64,000 nt of DNA from Cyathus striatus. Taxonomy: Eukaryota > Basidiomycota > Agaricomycetes > Agaricales > Nidulariaceae. A program made the position numbers and the translations under genes. This document shows, in pieces, positions 24,547-36,618 of this stretch. The stretch's first letter is position 1. Each line of letters opens with the position of its first letter. The stretch is taken from the NCBI GenBank assembly GCA_025738555.1, contig JAOVFP010000007.1:992001-1056000 (forward strand). Reading direction: 5' to 3'. The notes under the pieces are model-generated. The model searched no databases. It was not told the DNA's origin and saw only the letters and a list, made by a program, of their open reading frames with translations.

Positions 24547-26074
24547 TCACTTCATATAAAATAGCAATATGTCAGCAAATCTGGAAGCCTGGAAGGATGC
24601 CCAGTTCAAGCTCCGACTAAGCACTTGTTTGACGCTCGCGACGATACAGCACGAAGGCATCGTATCTTCGTAATGCCAGGTCTGACTTCCCTCGTTATCT
24701 TTCAAGATGGCCCGTCTCGTCGCATCACGGCCTGCTTTCAGGAGAAAATTAACCGCATATCCACCTGTGCCCCACACTGGCCCGTCTCCTGAATATCCGA
24801 CCGCTCGTATGTCGTCGATCATAGCGCTAGCTGGACATCCCACACTCGTGGATGGGTTTGAGTGAGACATGGTGACCACGTACAAACAAGCTATCCGAAT
24901 GTGACCATCCCTCAGTCGCTTCAGCGCCATAATTGCCGTATCGTATGTCTCTCGTAATGCAGGTATGGATTTCGCCAACTTGCGTACTGAACGAGGATGC
25001 GCAGAAAGGTATGAGAGGTACTCTCGATGTTTACCTGGCATGTAGCGACGCATTTGTTCCATAAAGCCACGGTCAGCCCGTTTGTTCTCGGCTGAAGGCT
25101 TCGGATAGCGCTTTTTATGTAACTTGTGGTCGATGTCCAAAAAAATATCCAATGCATGCATAACGCTGCTTTGCCCTGATGAGGGTCCACTGAGGTCAAG
25201 TTTTGAGCTATTCTCAATTCCTTCGTATATCCACCCTGGGCCCGATGGCCTTTGAGCGTCGCTACCCTCGAACCATGGGCGGATGTCCCAGTAAAACACA
25301 TGAGGGTCGCAGTGAGGACGCACAGACTGAATAATACCACTAATATCATCGATGATACTAGCAAGGCGACAAAGGTCTCTTGAAATCTTAGAGATGGCAC
25401 TCAAGTCACTTGTGCTTGGAAGATTATAGAAGTCGTCGATTATTCGCAACGCTTCCACACCACGCAATTCGGCCTTTGCAGATACAAAATAGAAATTGCG
25501 TTCATCCTCGGTTCCGGAGAACAAATTGACTAAGCGCATGTTATCGATGGAAAGAGGTTGCTCTGGGTCAATTAGCTCCCAATTCCACAATACGATATCC
25601 GCAAACGTGAGGACCGGTGCAAAACCTAAGAAACCTGATATTTGAACAATGGGAACAGCGAGAGATTTCGGAACACGCTTGGGAGCAAAGGAGTTGTCGT
25701 CGGAGAGTGGTATCGAATGCACATATAGGCTGACAAGCCATGCAAGAACCATATGTGCGCGTTGGGATAGTCGAAGGTCGTCGTGCAATGCAGAGGTGTC
25801 TAACACTGGCCATTATGAATGCAGATAATAAGCGTTACTTATTCCCACATTGGGATAATTGTTGTAAACTCACCGACTCAATAACGCTTCTCCACTTCTC
25901 ACCGTAGGAATGCCGACTTAACGCCTTTTCCGAGTGATGTTCGCCCAAGCTCAAGTTTCCCATCGCATCTACAAAAGCCATCTCCCATATTTCAAATTCT
26001 TGTGTTAATTTTGGAAGTGGTTGTGCGGGGAAGAACCCGGTCTCGGAGAAAACACTACCAGTAAGCCGCATAAC
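24547..26074 (-). CDS. indoleamine 2,3-dioxygenase (IDO), splice junction doubtful
   Basis: Heme enzyme that opens the indole ring of tryptophan to N-formylkynurenine, the first step of the kynurenine route to NAD. Exon 1 (26074-25874) starts MRLTGSVFSETGFFPAQPLP. Exon 2 (from about 25809) gives VPIVQISGFLGFAPVLTFAD, NLFSGTEDERNFY, ISKISRDLCRLASIIDDI, DPHVFYWDIRPWFEGSD, GPSSGQSSVMHALD, RRYMPGKHREYLSYLSAHPR and, near the end, RLRDGHIRIACLYVV, whose His matches the proximal heme ligand, then GTGG. The exon 1 donor (TCG|GTGAGT) leaves phase 0. The family expects ...PVLDTSAL, so exon 2 should begin CCAGTG, but the two bases before it are GG, not AG. The only nearby AG leads to an immediate stop. 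It may be a recent pseudogene or use an alternative splice. Confidence 0.85.
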
Positions 26075-26204
26075 AGTCTTGCTTGTGAAATTGGGGGTAT
26101 TATTTATGTACCAAGCAAGTATCAAGTATTTATAAATGCTGTAAGTACGCTTTTAACAGCTCGAGAGCAATGTTTTGAAGATGTGTCACAAAACTGAAGA
26201 GGCT

Positions 26205-26540
26205 GTCCGACTTAGTTCCTTCAACAGCTTTCGACATTTACCAGTATAAAAATATAGTAGCTGTTGATATCATCGCACTAACTGCATCGGGGGATCCGGT
26301 AACGAAAGCATGTGGTGGCGGCTCATATGGAGTTATTCCTTTCAGTATTATTAATTTCTATTTTTTATCAGAACTACTGCAACAGTTTTCGGTCTCATCA
26401 GAAGGAAGTCTTTCGTCGTCTTAACAGCGAGGGCGCCCAAAGGTATTAGCAATGTATGTTCATAATTGCCCGACTTCTTAGTTCTTTCAACAGCTTTCAA
26501 CATTTACCAGTATAAAACTTATATAGTAGCTGTTGACATG
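26205..26540 (+). repeat. duplicated TATA-containing segment (two copies)
   Basis: Copy 1 (about 26205-26265) and copy 2 (about 26468-26539) share CTTAGTTC(C/T)TTCAACAGCTTTC, ACATTTACCAGTATAAAA and TATAGTAGCTGTTGA. Each looks like a core promoter with TATAAAA. Copy 1 is followed by a tiny frame starting ATGTGGTGGCGG, too short to call. Position between IDO and the next gene suggests a duplicated promoter remnant. Confidence 0.5.
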
Positions 26541-27769
26541 GAGTTTGTAGTCCCCTGTTATTATATTATCTGATTGGATCCCTCAGGGACATTGGCATTC
26601 CCATGGCTTTTCCCGTCACCAGACATTCTGGGGTATTATTGCGCAATCCAAGATTTACCCAACCTTCTATTCACCGATGTCAGGCACTGACCAATACTCT
26701 GGACCGCACACTGCAGCAGTGAGATGGTGAATAGTGTCTACAAATTTTCTTGGTAAAATCCGTACAGGGCCCACTGAATATACATTGATGTCGACAGTGG
26801 GATTTAAGTGAAGAACATCAGGTGGGATTGCAATATACATTTCAGAACTTAATCTTTCACATTTAAAATGTACATACCATTATACTATGATGTAGAGTCC
26901 ATCTTTCATGTGACTGAGGTAAGCAATGATATTTATACCAATTGTTAGTCCCAGATCACAGAAGGTAGTGGAGAGATCTGAAAAAGGACCCTTAAAAAAT
27001 GGAATGGAGCACTTACAAAGTTCACACAAGTATGCTCTTGGTTAAAGAATGTACTTACACGCAGTTGTGATTTTCACGACTATTTGTATTGAAACGGCAT
27101 TTAACAAGAGAATGATTATGTAAAGCGCAGTGAATGTACTATCTAGATACAATATGTCAGAGATGTAGCAAGTATGTATCTAAAGTCGATATACGTGCTC
27201 AGGAAAGTAGTGTTAAATGATATTTGCTTACATTTTAGCAGTTGTCTCGTATCTAAACAAGACTGCTGCCAAACATTATGCAATACCGACCGCCAGGCGG
27301 CCAACGGGTCGTTTGCTGAATGTGTGACCGCATTGAACGGTGGGGCAGTTTATCGACCCGCTATCTTCACGGATACTGTTCGGATCCGAAAGTTCTTTTC
27401 TTTTCGTCAAGCCCGCCGCAAAGTCTTCCGAATAGCTACACTATTCCTTCGGATGTACTCACAACATGTTAATAAGCACCTATACCTTGACCTGGAACCA
27501 AAAGAGCATCTGTTGAAAGGGAACGCAAGAGGAACTTAATATTTAATATGACGGTCATTAAATCACTATACCTTGCTGCCACCAAACATGTATCATGTGC
27601 ATGAAGTGTGTAGACCCGTCTTAATGGTCCCCCACGTAGCATAACATACAACTTTGGCTCTTATGAACATCTCGTATCCGTACCTAAATTGAACTACAAC
27701 GAAATTGTTGCATACTATACAGACGCTCAAGATCCAGCTACAAAATTCCGAATAAACATCTGGTAACCA
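26541..27769. other. intergenic, no gene seen
   Basis: About 1.2 kb without a recognisable gene. A 121-codon open frame on the plus strand (27174-27539) has no signal peptide, domain or clear intron structure, and is probably chance. Confidence 0.4.
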
Positions 27770-28539
27770 TTACTTCTTGATATATGATGACCCCGATCCT
27801 GCATGATTTTCCACATTATTTACCTTGATATCTTTGCTCTTGAGTCCTCCTTTAACAATATTTGCTTCCATACCGCTAACTGTTTCATCGTTAATGGCCA
27901 TGATGCGGTCGAACATCTTTGCGACAACGTCAGGTGGTAGATCGAGCCCTGAAAAGTCGACCATAGCTGTATTATTTATATCTCCGAACTCTAGATTATT
28001 TGTCTGCGTTTTGTTGAAAATGCCTGCTTCGTATCTCGTGGGTGGCAATCTACTCTGAGTCACAGTAGACGATTCTGACTGCAACAGTTCAGGATCTGAT
28101 TCTAAAAAGTGGATTTTATGGGCATGTAAAAGAAAACCCATATAGACTTACTCGATAACTCCTGTACTTCGCTTCCGTCATTCTTCTCATCTTTTCCATC
28201 ATGCACAACGGAAAACTTTCCACCAGCCACATTCTTAATCGTGCCAGCATGATGAATTTCCCCACTGAAACCCTCGAACGCACTAACATCGGTGTTTGTA
28301 CCGTAACGTTTCCTAGTAGCTTTCAACTTTTCCTGAAGCTCCTTGGTCCGAGTGGAGTCGATGTTAGGACCTTGAGTGCGGATTTCTGCTCCTATAACGT
28401 TTTTATAGTCACCACTGCTGATCTTAACGTCTCTGGCGTTGGTGAACATGTGTGCTGATGGGAAAGGAATTGGGGTACGGTCTGCGCTGGTGGGACCCTG
28501 ATTGGAGAGATCTGTGCTGATTTCGTTGTCTGAGTTCAT
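27770..28539 (-). CDS. hypothetical hydrophilic protein with repeated FxNxxxVxIxxGxFxxV-like motif
   Basis: Two exons: 28539 to about 28151 and about 28102 to 27770, donor GTAAGTC, acceptor CTTTTTAG, in frame. The start MNSDNEISTDLSNQ is chosen because the upstream frame encodes an out-of-place hydrophobic stretch. HMFTNARDVKISSGDYKNVIG and a later GEIHHAGTIKNVAGGKFSVV resemble each other and the short motif repeated in many agaricomycete proteins of unknown function, often beside NTPases. The C-terminal part (FSGLDLPPDVVAKMFDRIMA) may form a helix. No catalytic residues are evident; cytosolic, role unknown. Confidence 0.65.
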
Positions 28540-29409
28540 AATTTGAAAATGTGAACGATAGATGAGGATTATAGACACAAGAAATGAGTGAAATGTATCA
28601 ACCAACTAAGGCAGGAAGGAGTTAGAGATGCATAGTCATTTCGGAATACAGCATTGATGACGTGGATGGCTGTCGACTTGCTGTTGAAACGTTGACGGGA
28701 CGCTTTGTGCACGATGTCAGACCTTGTTTGGATCGCATGAAGATGGTCAATATTTACTATTGTGTTTATTGATGAAAACTTGTAACCACGTGCTATCAGC
28801 TCTGCGGTTGCTATTCAAATTGTACCATCATCAACGCATTTTCATTCAGAACTACTTTTATCACAACCACGACAGCATTTGAAGATTGTACGTTGCACAG
28901 GGATACATCACCTATCATTAGCAAAACGGTATATAGGTACTCTTGAACTTCAAGTAATACGAACACATTCAAATCCGTGTGTACCCTTGTTCACCATCAC
29001 CAGATCATCACGCAGTATTTTACTCGCACTACCGACGTCTTTATTTTACATATCACCGTCACCATGCGCACATATATGTATGTCAATCATTGCTTTAATG
29101 CAGTTATGTTTCAAACTGATCATTCCCGCAGTCCGCAGTATGCATAGAAGCCCCGAAGAACACAACTCCGATGATTAACCTATGATCTCCACACCAATAC
29201 CACACGCTTCAGAGAAAAGTAGATCATTTCCTGAGATTTTTATCATTCTCCTACTACTCGAAGATCCAGAGTGTAACAATTTATGGCTTAAACATGCCGT
29301 ATCGCATGAAATTTCTGTGACGTGAGGGTTTCGCAGGGTTTCAGCGCTCGTATATAAACCTCAGGCGCAACTTCAAGACATAACGATCTTCAAGTTCCTT
29401 CGCAGAGAC
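28540..29409 (+). promoter_or_regulatory. divergent spacer and promoter of the first sedolisin
   Basis: TATATAAA at about 29351 lies 59 bp before the ATG. A GCAGTCCGCAGT block near 29132 has a relative (CGCAGTCTGCAGT) at about 51931, upstream of the second sedolisin, so part of the promoter was probably duplicated with the gene. Confidence 0.45.
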
Positions 29410-31729
29410 ATGTCAAGCTTCTCAACGTTACTGGCTTTCGTCGCTTTATCCACTATCGTTTTCGCATCTACCGATGTTGCTCGCGTTAAAAGGCATTCTG
29501 TCGATTCTATTCCGAACGGATGGGACTTCTACAATACAGACTCTCCTCCAGACCACGTTGTTACCCTCCATATCGGCGTGAAGCAACAGTCTTTTGATAA
29601 ACTGGTGGACAATCTCTACGAAGTCAGCGATCCAGATCATGAACGTTATGGGAAATACCTTTCGAAAGAGTACGTACTATATTTCCTGCACACTTTCTAC
29701 ATGCTAACAACATAATTTCAGAGAAGTCGAAAACCTCGTCAGGCCGCACCATACTTCTCTCGAAGCTGTCGATCAGTGGCTTAAGCACGCGGGAGTCGAT
29801 ATTTCCAGCGTGGAACGAACCCCGGCGAAGGACTGGGTATCGATCACAGTCCCAGTCTCTCTGGCCGAAGAACTCGTCGGGGCGAAGTACAACACGTTCC
29901 GTCATCGTTCCACTGGACGTGTGGTTGTCAGAACGCTCGAGTACAGTATTCCAGAGTCTATAAACGAACACATTGATTGTATCGAGCCGACCACGTATTT
30001 TGGATCCTCGTAAGCGTCATCGATGACATGTATTCTGTTGATTCTAAAGTGATTTATCATTCTATTTTTATAGGAAGTTCCCTCAGCAGCTCTCTGTTGA
30101 GAAGCGCCAGGTTCAAGGGAACCCGTCCACCTCAGGTCCCGTTCCCCAAAGCTGCAACGACCCCGATGGTTTCATTACGCCTGCTTGTCTCCGTGACTTT
30201 TACCACTTCTCCAACTACGTCCCGAAAAGTGTAGCAAAAAATAAACTTGGAGTAGCACTCTACTTGGGCTCTCTTTTGAAAAACGACGATCTGCAACAGT
30301 ACTTTCAGAGTTATCGACCTGATGCTGTCAACACGACGTTTCAACTGACTACGGTGACTGGGGGAATCAATACGACGAAGTTCGGTGATTCGGAAGCTGA
30401 ACTGGACGTAGAGGTACGCATGTTTCATTACTTGCTTATACCGTAAGATGTTGATATTCATGTCGCAGACTATCATGGCGTTGACGCATCCTACCCCTGT
30501 CGAAGTATATTCAGTTGGACAGTCAGCTGAGCCTGGTATGTACAGTATTCGATTCAAGTGGCCTATATTTGACCCTTCACAATTTCATTCTCAGACAACC
30601 AGAACGAAGCGTGAGTTATCTTACCTTAACATTATCAAAAATAGCACTAACAGCGATCTTTACACCAGGTTCCTTAGCTGGGCACTATTCACGTTGAATC
30701 AAACCAACCCACCGAGCGTAATAAGTACCAGCTTTGCGGATAACGAAGTAGATATTCCTATCGACTATGCTAATCGATTGTGCAATGCTATCGCACAGCT
30801 CGGTGCTCGTGGAATCTCTGTGATCTTTGGATCGGGAGACGGTGGTGTTGATAATAATGTCGACTGCAGCGCGATTACCAATGCTACAGCTTTCCAGCCT
30901 TCGTTCCCTGGCGGATGGTACGCAATTTCGTATATAATGAAGTAATAGAAATGATTTACTTAATATGGCTGTAGTCCATTTATCACCAGCGTTGGTGGGA
31001 CCCAGGGGTAAGCCGTTCTCGTTAAATTTGTATGCTGCTAATAATATTGTACCCGAGTAGGTTTAATCCTGAGCGTGCAGTCGGTGGTCCGAACTCCACT
31101 GCAAACTACAGGGGTTCCGGTGCTGGGTTTAGCAATGTTAGTCGTTGTGTCTCTTTGTGTCATCCAAAGTTTTTCACGACTAACGACATCGTTGTAGTAC
31201 TTCCCTCGCCCGAAGTATCAAGACGAAGCAGTAGCGGCTTATCTCAAAAAGTTGGGAACGAAATATACAGGTCTATTTAACGCTACTGGTCGTGCATTCC
31301 CCGATATCTCCGCTCAGAGTAGCACGTGAGTTATGTGTTTTACATACCTTCTCTATATTTATGCACATGGAATCCATCTAGTTTCCCCATCATTGAGGAT
31401 GGAGAAGTCTTCGCTGATTCCGGTACGAGTGCAAGTGGTCCGGTTGTAGCGGCTACCATCTCGCTCCTGAACGACTACCGGTTGTCCATCGGAAAACCAC
31501 CTCTTGGGTTCTTGAATCCATGGTTGTACTCGAAAGGCTTCGAAGGACTGAACGATATTCTTATTGGAAGGAGTGAAGGATGTGACGAGAGAGGATTCGA
31601 TGCGTCTACTGGATGGGATCCTGTCACTGGTACGTGCTGTTGCACTGTTCAGTAACGTTGATCTTATATTGTGTTTCAATTTTAGGTCTTGGTACTCCTG
31701 ATTTCGTCAAGCTTCAGAAGTTGGTTTGA
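29410..31729 (+). CDS. sedolisin (S53) serine-carboxyl protease, paralog 1
   Basis: Secreted acid protease (tripeptidyl-peptidase or endopeptidase of the aorsin/grifolisin type). Eleven exons: 29410-29669, 29722-30009, 30074-30413, 30469-30536, 30595-30610, 30669-30917, 30975-31007, 31061-31136, 31198-31325, 31382-31629, 31686-31729. A signal peptide ([13 protein letters not shown]) is followed by a pro-kumamolisin propeptide ([34 protein letters not shown]). SVEKRQV is a likely processing point. Catalytic Glu/Asp are in SEAELDVE, the oxyanion Asp in GSGDGGVD, and Ser in [20 protein letters not shown] and the calcium-loop GWDPVTGLGTPDF are intact. The 16-nt exon at 30595 is unusual. It is intact and closely related to the gene at 52134. 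Confidence 0.95.
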
Positions 31730-32280
31730 TGGGATAGATGCTAAATGGCATTTTATCCATGTCAGGTAATTTTTGCGAGTGGGATATAGCAGATGTAACT
31801 ACACACTCTGAAATATATGTTTTCCTGTTAAGTACTTCCTGTAGTATCGAGAGACACCGCCTTACACCCCTCACCCCTTAGCCATCTCTCCACGTCGAAC
31901 TGCCAAAGGGGTTTGAAGTTATTGATTTATTACGAGGGAAAGTACTACAGTACATAATGTCCGCCTGGGTGCCATGACAGGTTGAGAAAGAAGGGAGGTC
32001 AAAGAACATCTACGCTGAGATATGATTAAAATTCATCACTAGAATACTTATCAGTGTCCGTAGTTTGATTACAGTCGCCTTCAAACTCAAGTTGGTGAAC
32101 GCGTAATACCAATACTAACGAGTTATAGCTGCCTGTACATGATATGAATTGTGTGAGATATCAACGATGCTGCGCAGATCATGAGAACAAAATAAAAGTA
32201 TGAATTAGCCAGGTGAATAGACAGAAATCCAATAGTGACTTACAATTAATTCAGCAGATGATTCAATCCATTGAACGAAA
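31730..32280. other. 3' flank, no gene seen
   Basis: AT-rich spacer downstream of the sedolisin. Nothing recognisable. Confidence 0.45.
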
Positions 32281-33100
32281 CTAAGTGACAGACTTGGAAA
32301 CTACACCTTTCATCCATACCACTATGGCACCATTGAACAAATCATGACCGCGCCCAATTCCTCTCATCCGACCTTCACTGATCAAACCGTCCTCCTTACT
32401 GGCTCGTCTTGTATAAGAATTGGGGATTGAAACGAGGAATGTCCTCGTGTACGAACTTAATCGTGAATCGACCAAATCAGTAGCTTCATTCATTAAAACC
32501 CTAGGGATAGACTACGCAAACTTCAAAGGTGTTGGATGAAATCGTCGAGTCAACGCTTGGATGTTCAGTTTCGCATTTGAAGTGAGAGAACGCCGAGAAG
32601 AATCTACAAGTGAGTTATTATCATTCTAACATTCTTCTGTTATTCCTTCAGCTCCCTCTTCTGCGCGAACCCGAGGAGCGAAAGGGGTTCGGAACGTACC
32701 GGTGACATATTACGATCGTAGCCTCGCAGATGCTTGCTAATGCCCCTCATTTCTCTCGGTCCCTCCTCCGGATCGATCCTCGAGTACCTCAACGACCCCA
32801 ACGCACTCAATGGAACAGTAGCAGACAATACACGGATACCAGGATCCTTGTTATACTCCTCTTTTGACACATATCCACCCTGATCAACACGGAACGTGTG
32901 GTTATCAATGCTCTCTTCCCCGATGCGGTAAAAGAGACGAATCTAGCTCACCGTGTTTTAGTCCTCCCTAAATCCTCCTCAAGCCTTTCGTGAAGCTGTA
33001 TCAGGTGGCAGCGATGAACCAGCGGGATATAGAAGCTTCGTGGCAAGTTCTGTTTGCTGTTAGTGATAAAGCTGGAAAACAGGATTTTGGGGGTCTTCAT
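32281..33100 (-). CDS. possible hypothetical gene, unrecognised
   Basis: An open frame begins MKTPKILFSSFITNSKQNLP at 33100 and runs to QLHERLEEDLGRTKTR, then meets a donor-like GTGAGCTAG. The next frame continues FYRIGEESIDNHTFRVDQGG, YVSKEEYNKDPGIRVLSATV and MRGISKHLRGYDRNMSPV, ending near 32640. A third open stretch (32493-32281) could be a last exon. The middle exon has coding-like composition and balanced residues, but I recognise no family, and the strand and joins are uncertain. It could be a decayed gene. Confidence 0.35.
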
Positions 33101-33429
33101 TTTGTAATTGCGTGTGATGGTCCTCTCTCTCCCTCGAACAGAGTATGGTATTGCAAGTGTGAAAAGTTATTCCTGCATGTGTCCCTCACACTTTTCGCCC
33201 CCTTCGCTTTACGGTTTTCCACTCTTCGCCTTTCTCCCCTTTTCTCTGTTCAACTGGTCCTTTTCATTTCATGTATACTATATTCCCACTTCCTTACACT
33301 GTTACCCACGCGAAATCAATGTATTACATAAGCTAGACTCTCTTGTACCTCTACAGTTAAACAGATATCGCTGCACTGCTTATACTCCTGGCACCCAACT
33401 TTTTGCAAGTAGCGAACTGTGGCAAAATT

Positions 33430-33584
33430 CATGTAACATGTTTGCATTTTGTACTGATTTTGATAGCTGCAACCATTTTGAGGTTTGATCACCGCAAAAC
33501 TGGGGTTAATTTCCTTTTATAGTATTTTTAATTTTTAATTTTGCATTTGTTTTGCGCGTAGCAAAATGCAAACATGTTGCAACC
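33430..33584. mobile_element. small foldback element
   Basis: AACATGTTTGCATTTTG at about 33437 is mirrored by CAAAATGCAAACATGTT at about 33562-33580. The interior is about 110 bp and T-rich. It directly abuts the larger TIR element, which may have inserted at its edge. Confidence 0.5.
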
Positions 33585-33586
33585 TA

Positions 33587-35246
33587 TGGAAAGCCTAACG
33601 ACCACGCTCAAACGCATCAAATATAATTGAGCTCCGGTGTCCGGCACCACGGCTTCTCGGTTAGATATTATAATATCGGTTTCAGAATTTCACCCAAGCG
33701 AGATTGAGCGCTTACTAACTGAAGCATGGTCGTCCGGTAACTACTTATGTGTTCTTAAGTAATTATTTAATTTGTTACAGTGAAATAGAATAATATGTCT
33801 ATATGAGCTCGGATGCAAGTATTTGTGTACTAGATGAACCGATGATGCAAGCAATACTACGCGGCGCTTATATTAAGTAAACCGAATCTCAGCCATTTTG
33901 CCGTTAAATCCAATTTTATTCAAGTGTAACGTTAAGCATTGCTGAACTTTTGTTTAAGCTCTTCTTTTATTGTTCTATGCTACTGTTATATATTTAGCAC
34001 TGAATAAGAATTATGAAAGGGTCGTTGAGATGTTTTAGAGATGCTATCTCTTGGTTATCTCAGGTATAAAATCCACTCATCCAAGTTGTAAGAAGATTAT
34101 TAGAGTGACGGAGCATAAATAACAGCAGAGAAATTGTTTTAATGGCAAAAGGAATGAAGCTGGATATAAGTCAAACAACATGCCGTGCGCGATGCTTAGA
34201 AAAGCATGGGAATTAAAAGGGGATATTTCCGAAGCCTCATAAATTCGTCGAAACGGTCATTATAAAAGAGATATCTGTGGTGGTAAGATATATCAATGCG
34301 TAAAATATAGCGGCATATCAATTCGTAGACCGGACACATTTTTATAGGCTGTTATTTTACAGGGCTTTGCATTAGAAGCTGCTGCGCTGATTTCTCTGAA
34401 TTTGTTTGATGTATTTTCTATAAACACATAACGACCGTGTCACTTAATTCAACGCATACCGCATAGAGAAGTCCGGAAACGAGCGAATAGTAATACTTAA
34501 TAGGATAGTTGAAACGTGTCACTCGAGAAGCTGACAAGATATCGTTGAAGTTGTCCGGCACTACTGTGAAGAACCCCTAGAGTATGTAATCAAAGTACAA
34601 GGTATATAAGTATACATACAAAAAGTCACTTTTATCGTTGAATACAACGCCTGAGGTGTACAGAATATGGTACGGCTATTATATAAGTAATGTAAATCAT
34701 GAGTTCGAGAGTCCGCTACTTCTAGAGTCAGAGTGGAGTAAGCAAATGATAAGTAGTAGGCGGTGAAGCGTATAGCACTGTTGTACAGTGTACAGTATCT
34801 GTAAATACTGTACATGTCAGGATTATGGAGTAAGAAAGCAAGATAGACATAGTACGTATGAAATAATTACCTGGTCGTCAATTATGTATGTATGTCAAAG
34901 GTAGCTTACTGAAGTGAATTTGTAGTCGGATCGGGTGCGTGGGTTCACTTAATATGAGTGCTACATAGTATCGCTTATATGGTCTGCCGATGGCTCATCT
35001 AGTCTTCATTGCACAAATACTTATATTGGAGCTCATAGAAGTATATTATTCTATCTTAACGAACTAAATAATTACATGAGCGCACATTGTAGTTACCGGA
35101 CGACCATGCTTCAGTTAATAAGCGCTCAGTCTCGCTTAAGTGAAATTCTGAAACTGATATTATAATATCTAACCGAGAAGCCGTGGTGCCGGACACCGGA
35201 GCTCAATTATATTTGATGCGTTTGAGCGTGGTCGTTAGACTTTCCA
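33587..35246. mobile_element. 1,660-bp DNA element with TIRs of about 270 bp
   Basis: The ends TA|TGGAAAG(C/T)CTAACGACCAC match as inverted repeats. Similarity runs with few mismatches for about 155 bp (through GAGCTCCGGTGTCCGGCACC and GAAGCATGGTCGTCCGGTAA) and more loosely to about 270 bp. TA lies on both sides (33585-33586, 35247-35248). The 1.1-kb interior is AT-rich with no transposase. Most likely a non-autonomous TIR transposon. Confidence 0.8.
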
Positions 35247-35249
35247 TAG

Positions 35250-35761
35250 CAACCGGTTTTAGCTGAATTTTGCAGGTCACAATAAAGTCAGGTGCCAGAT
35301 GTGTTATTAACCTAACTTCCTAACTTGTTCCACCACTACTTTTATAATATTTTATTTTTTGTTCTTGTTTTTCTTCATTTTTTTCTTTTCTTTTTTTCTG
35401 ACAAGCAAGGTTTCTGTCGACGTAGTCGACCCTTCTGAATATTCAATTCTGATTCAATATATATGTTGTATCAATAGCATTGATCGAAGATCACCATACT
35501 AAAAATCGGCACCCCCAATGTTACATGTATAGAAGTCATACCATTTTTATCAGTGTATACAAATTTCATTGAGAAATTGAAAGAGCTCACAAACTTTAGT
35601 GTCCTTCTCTTGAATTACATCAGCTTAGTCAATACACTGTATATTAAATTCCAAATTGTATACTTCTTATCATGTAATCACTCAGAAATGTTTAAATATC
35701 TCGGCATCTTGCAATATCTCTTTCTCACCGATCTTCATCTGCTCCAGATTGAAATTCACCT
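35250..35761. other. spacer upstream of the glycopeptide-family gene
   Basis: Contains a T-rich tract (35340-35400). An open frame covering 35553-35900 overlaps the gene in another frame and is not supported. Confidence 0.4.
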
Positions 35762-36618
35762 ATGGCTTCAAATTTTTTTTCATGCATCGCCATTATCATG
35801 GCTCTTGTATTTTCTGCTATGGCTGAGAAGCATACCGTTATTTTCAGGAACAAGTATTTATCTTCTGTTTATAAGTTTACATTGCAGTATTAACCATTGA
35901 CAATAGGTGTGGATATGGACAGCCACGCCTGATTCAAGGGCCTCATACTCTCTCAACTGGAGAGCCTTATACATCCTATGGTCCACTATCATCTGCTATT
36001 GCGTCTGTATTTCATTTCTCTTGTGTATCTTCATACTGAAATTGATTTATATATAGCTACCTTCAAACAGATGACAATGGACAACCATGCAACTTCAACG
36101 GAGAAGGATGCTCCTTGGTGGAAATGACTCTCAAAAATGCTGATTGTCCTGGTTGTGGATCTAGTGCTGATATTTCCCTTATAGAGCCGTGAGTTTAATC
36201 TAGTTATTTACTGTTTGCAGTTTGGTATTTCTAATATGGACTATCTAGACATAGTTTTAATGTCCCAGTGGGATTTGCATATAATGATGGTAAATGTCAT
36301 GGATATGGAGCTCGCTGTATGTTATCATTCCTTGTTACTTAACTTCTCTGAATTTACTTTATTAAAGGTGCTTCTCAATTCTGTGGTACCGCTTTCTTCG
36401 AGCCAGATGACACATGGGTTCAAGTCGCATGTCAGGACGCTGATGTATGTTATTTTATTTATTTATGTTTTTACTCTAACTTAATCTTATTTTTGCAGGC
36501 TGATATTGAAATCACGTTTTGTCCCTCAGGACATAGCAAAAAGCTCGATCCTAAGACTAGCTTTGAACCTGATCGGGATTATGGTTTAGATCCAGAGCAC
36601 AGAGGTGGTTCTAAGTAG
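35762..36618 (+). CDS. small secreted cysteine-rich protein of the basidiomycete 'glycopeptide' family
   Basis: Six exons: 35762-35853, 35907-36002, 36057-36188, 36255-36316, 36368-36444, 36499-36618, all joining in frame. MASNFFSCIAIIMALVFSAM is a signal peptide. The mature part reads KHTVIFRNKCGYGQPRLIQ, GPHTLSTGEPYTSYGPLSSA, CNFNGEGCSLVEMTL, GCGSSADISLIEPF, GFAYNDGKCHGYGARCASQF and TWVQVACQDADADIEITFC. This cysteine pattern and the GxGxPxLIQG and CxFNGEGCxLVE signatures are found in many Agaricomycetes as proteins annotated 'glycopeptide', loosely thaumatin-like. Function is unknown; extracellular. The C-terminal tail (HSKKLDPKTSFEPDRDYGLD) is charged and longer than usual. Confidence 0.85.

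Noticed and set aside
27174..27539. 121-codon plus-strand ORF
   Set aside because: No domain, no signal peptide, no intron pattern; likely chance.
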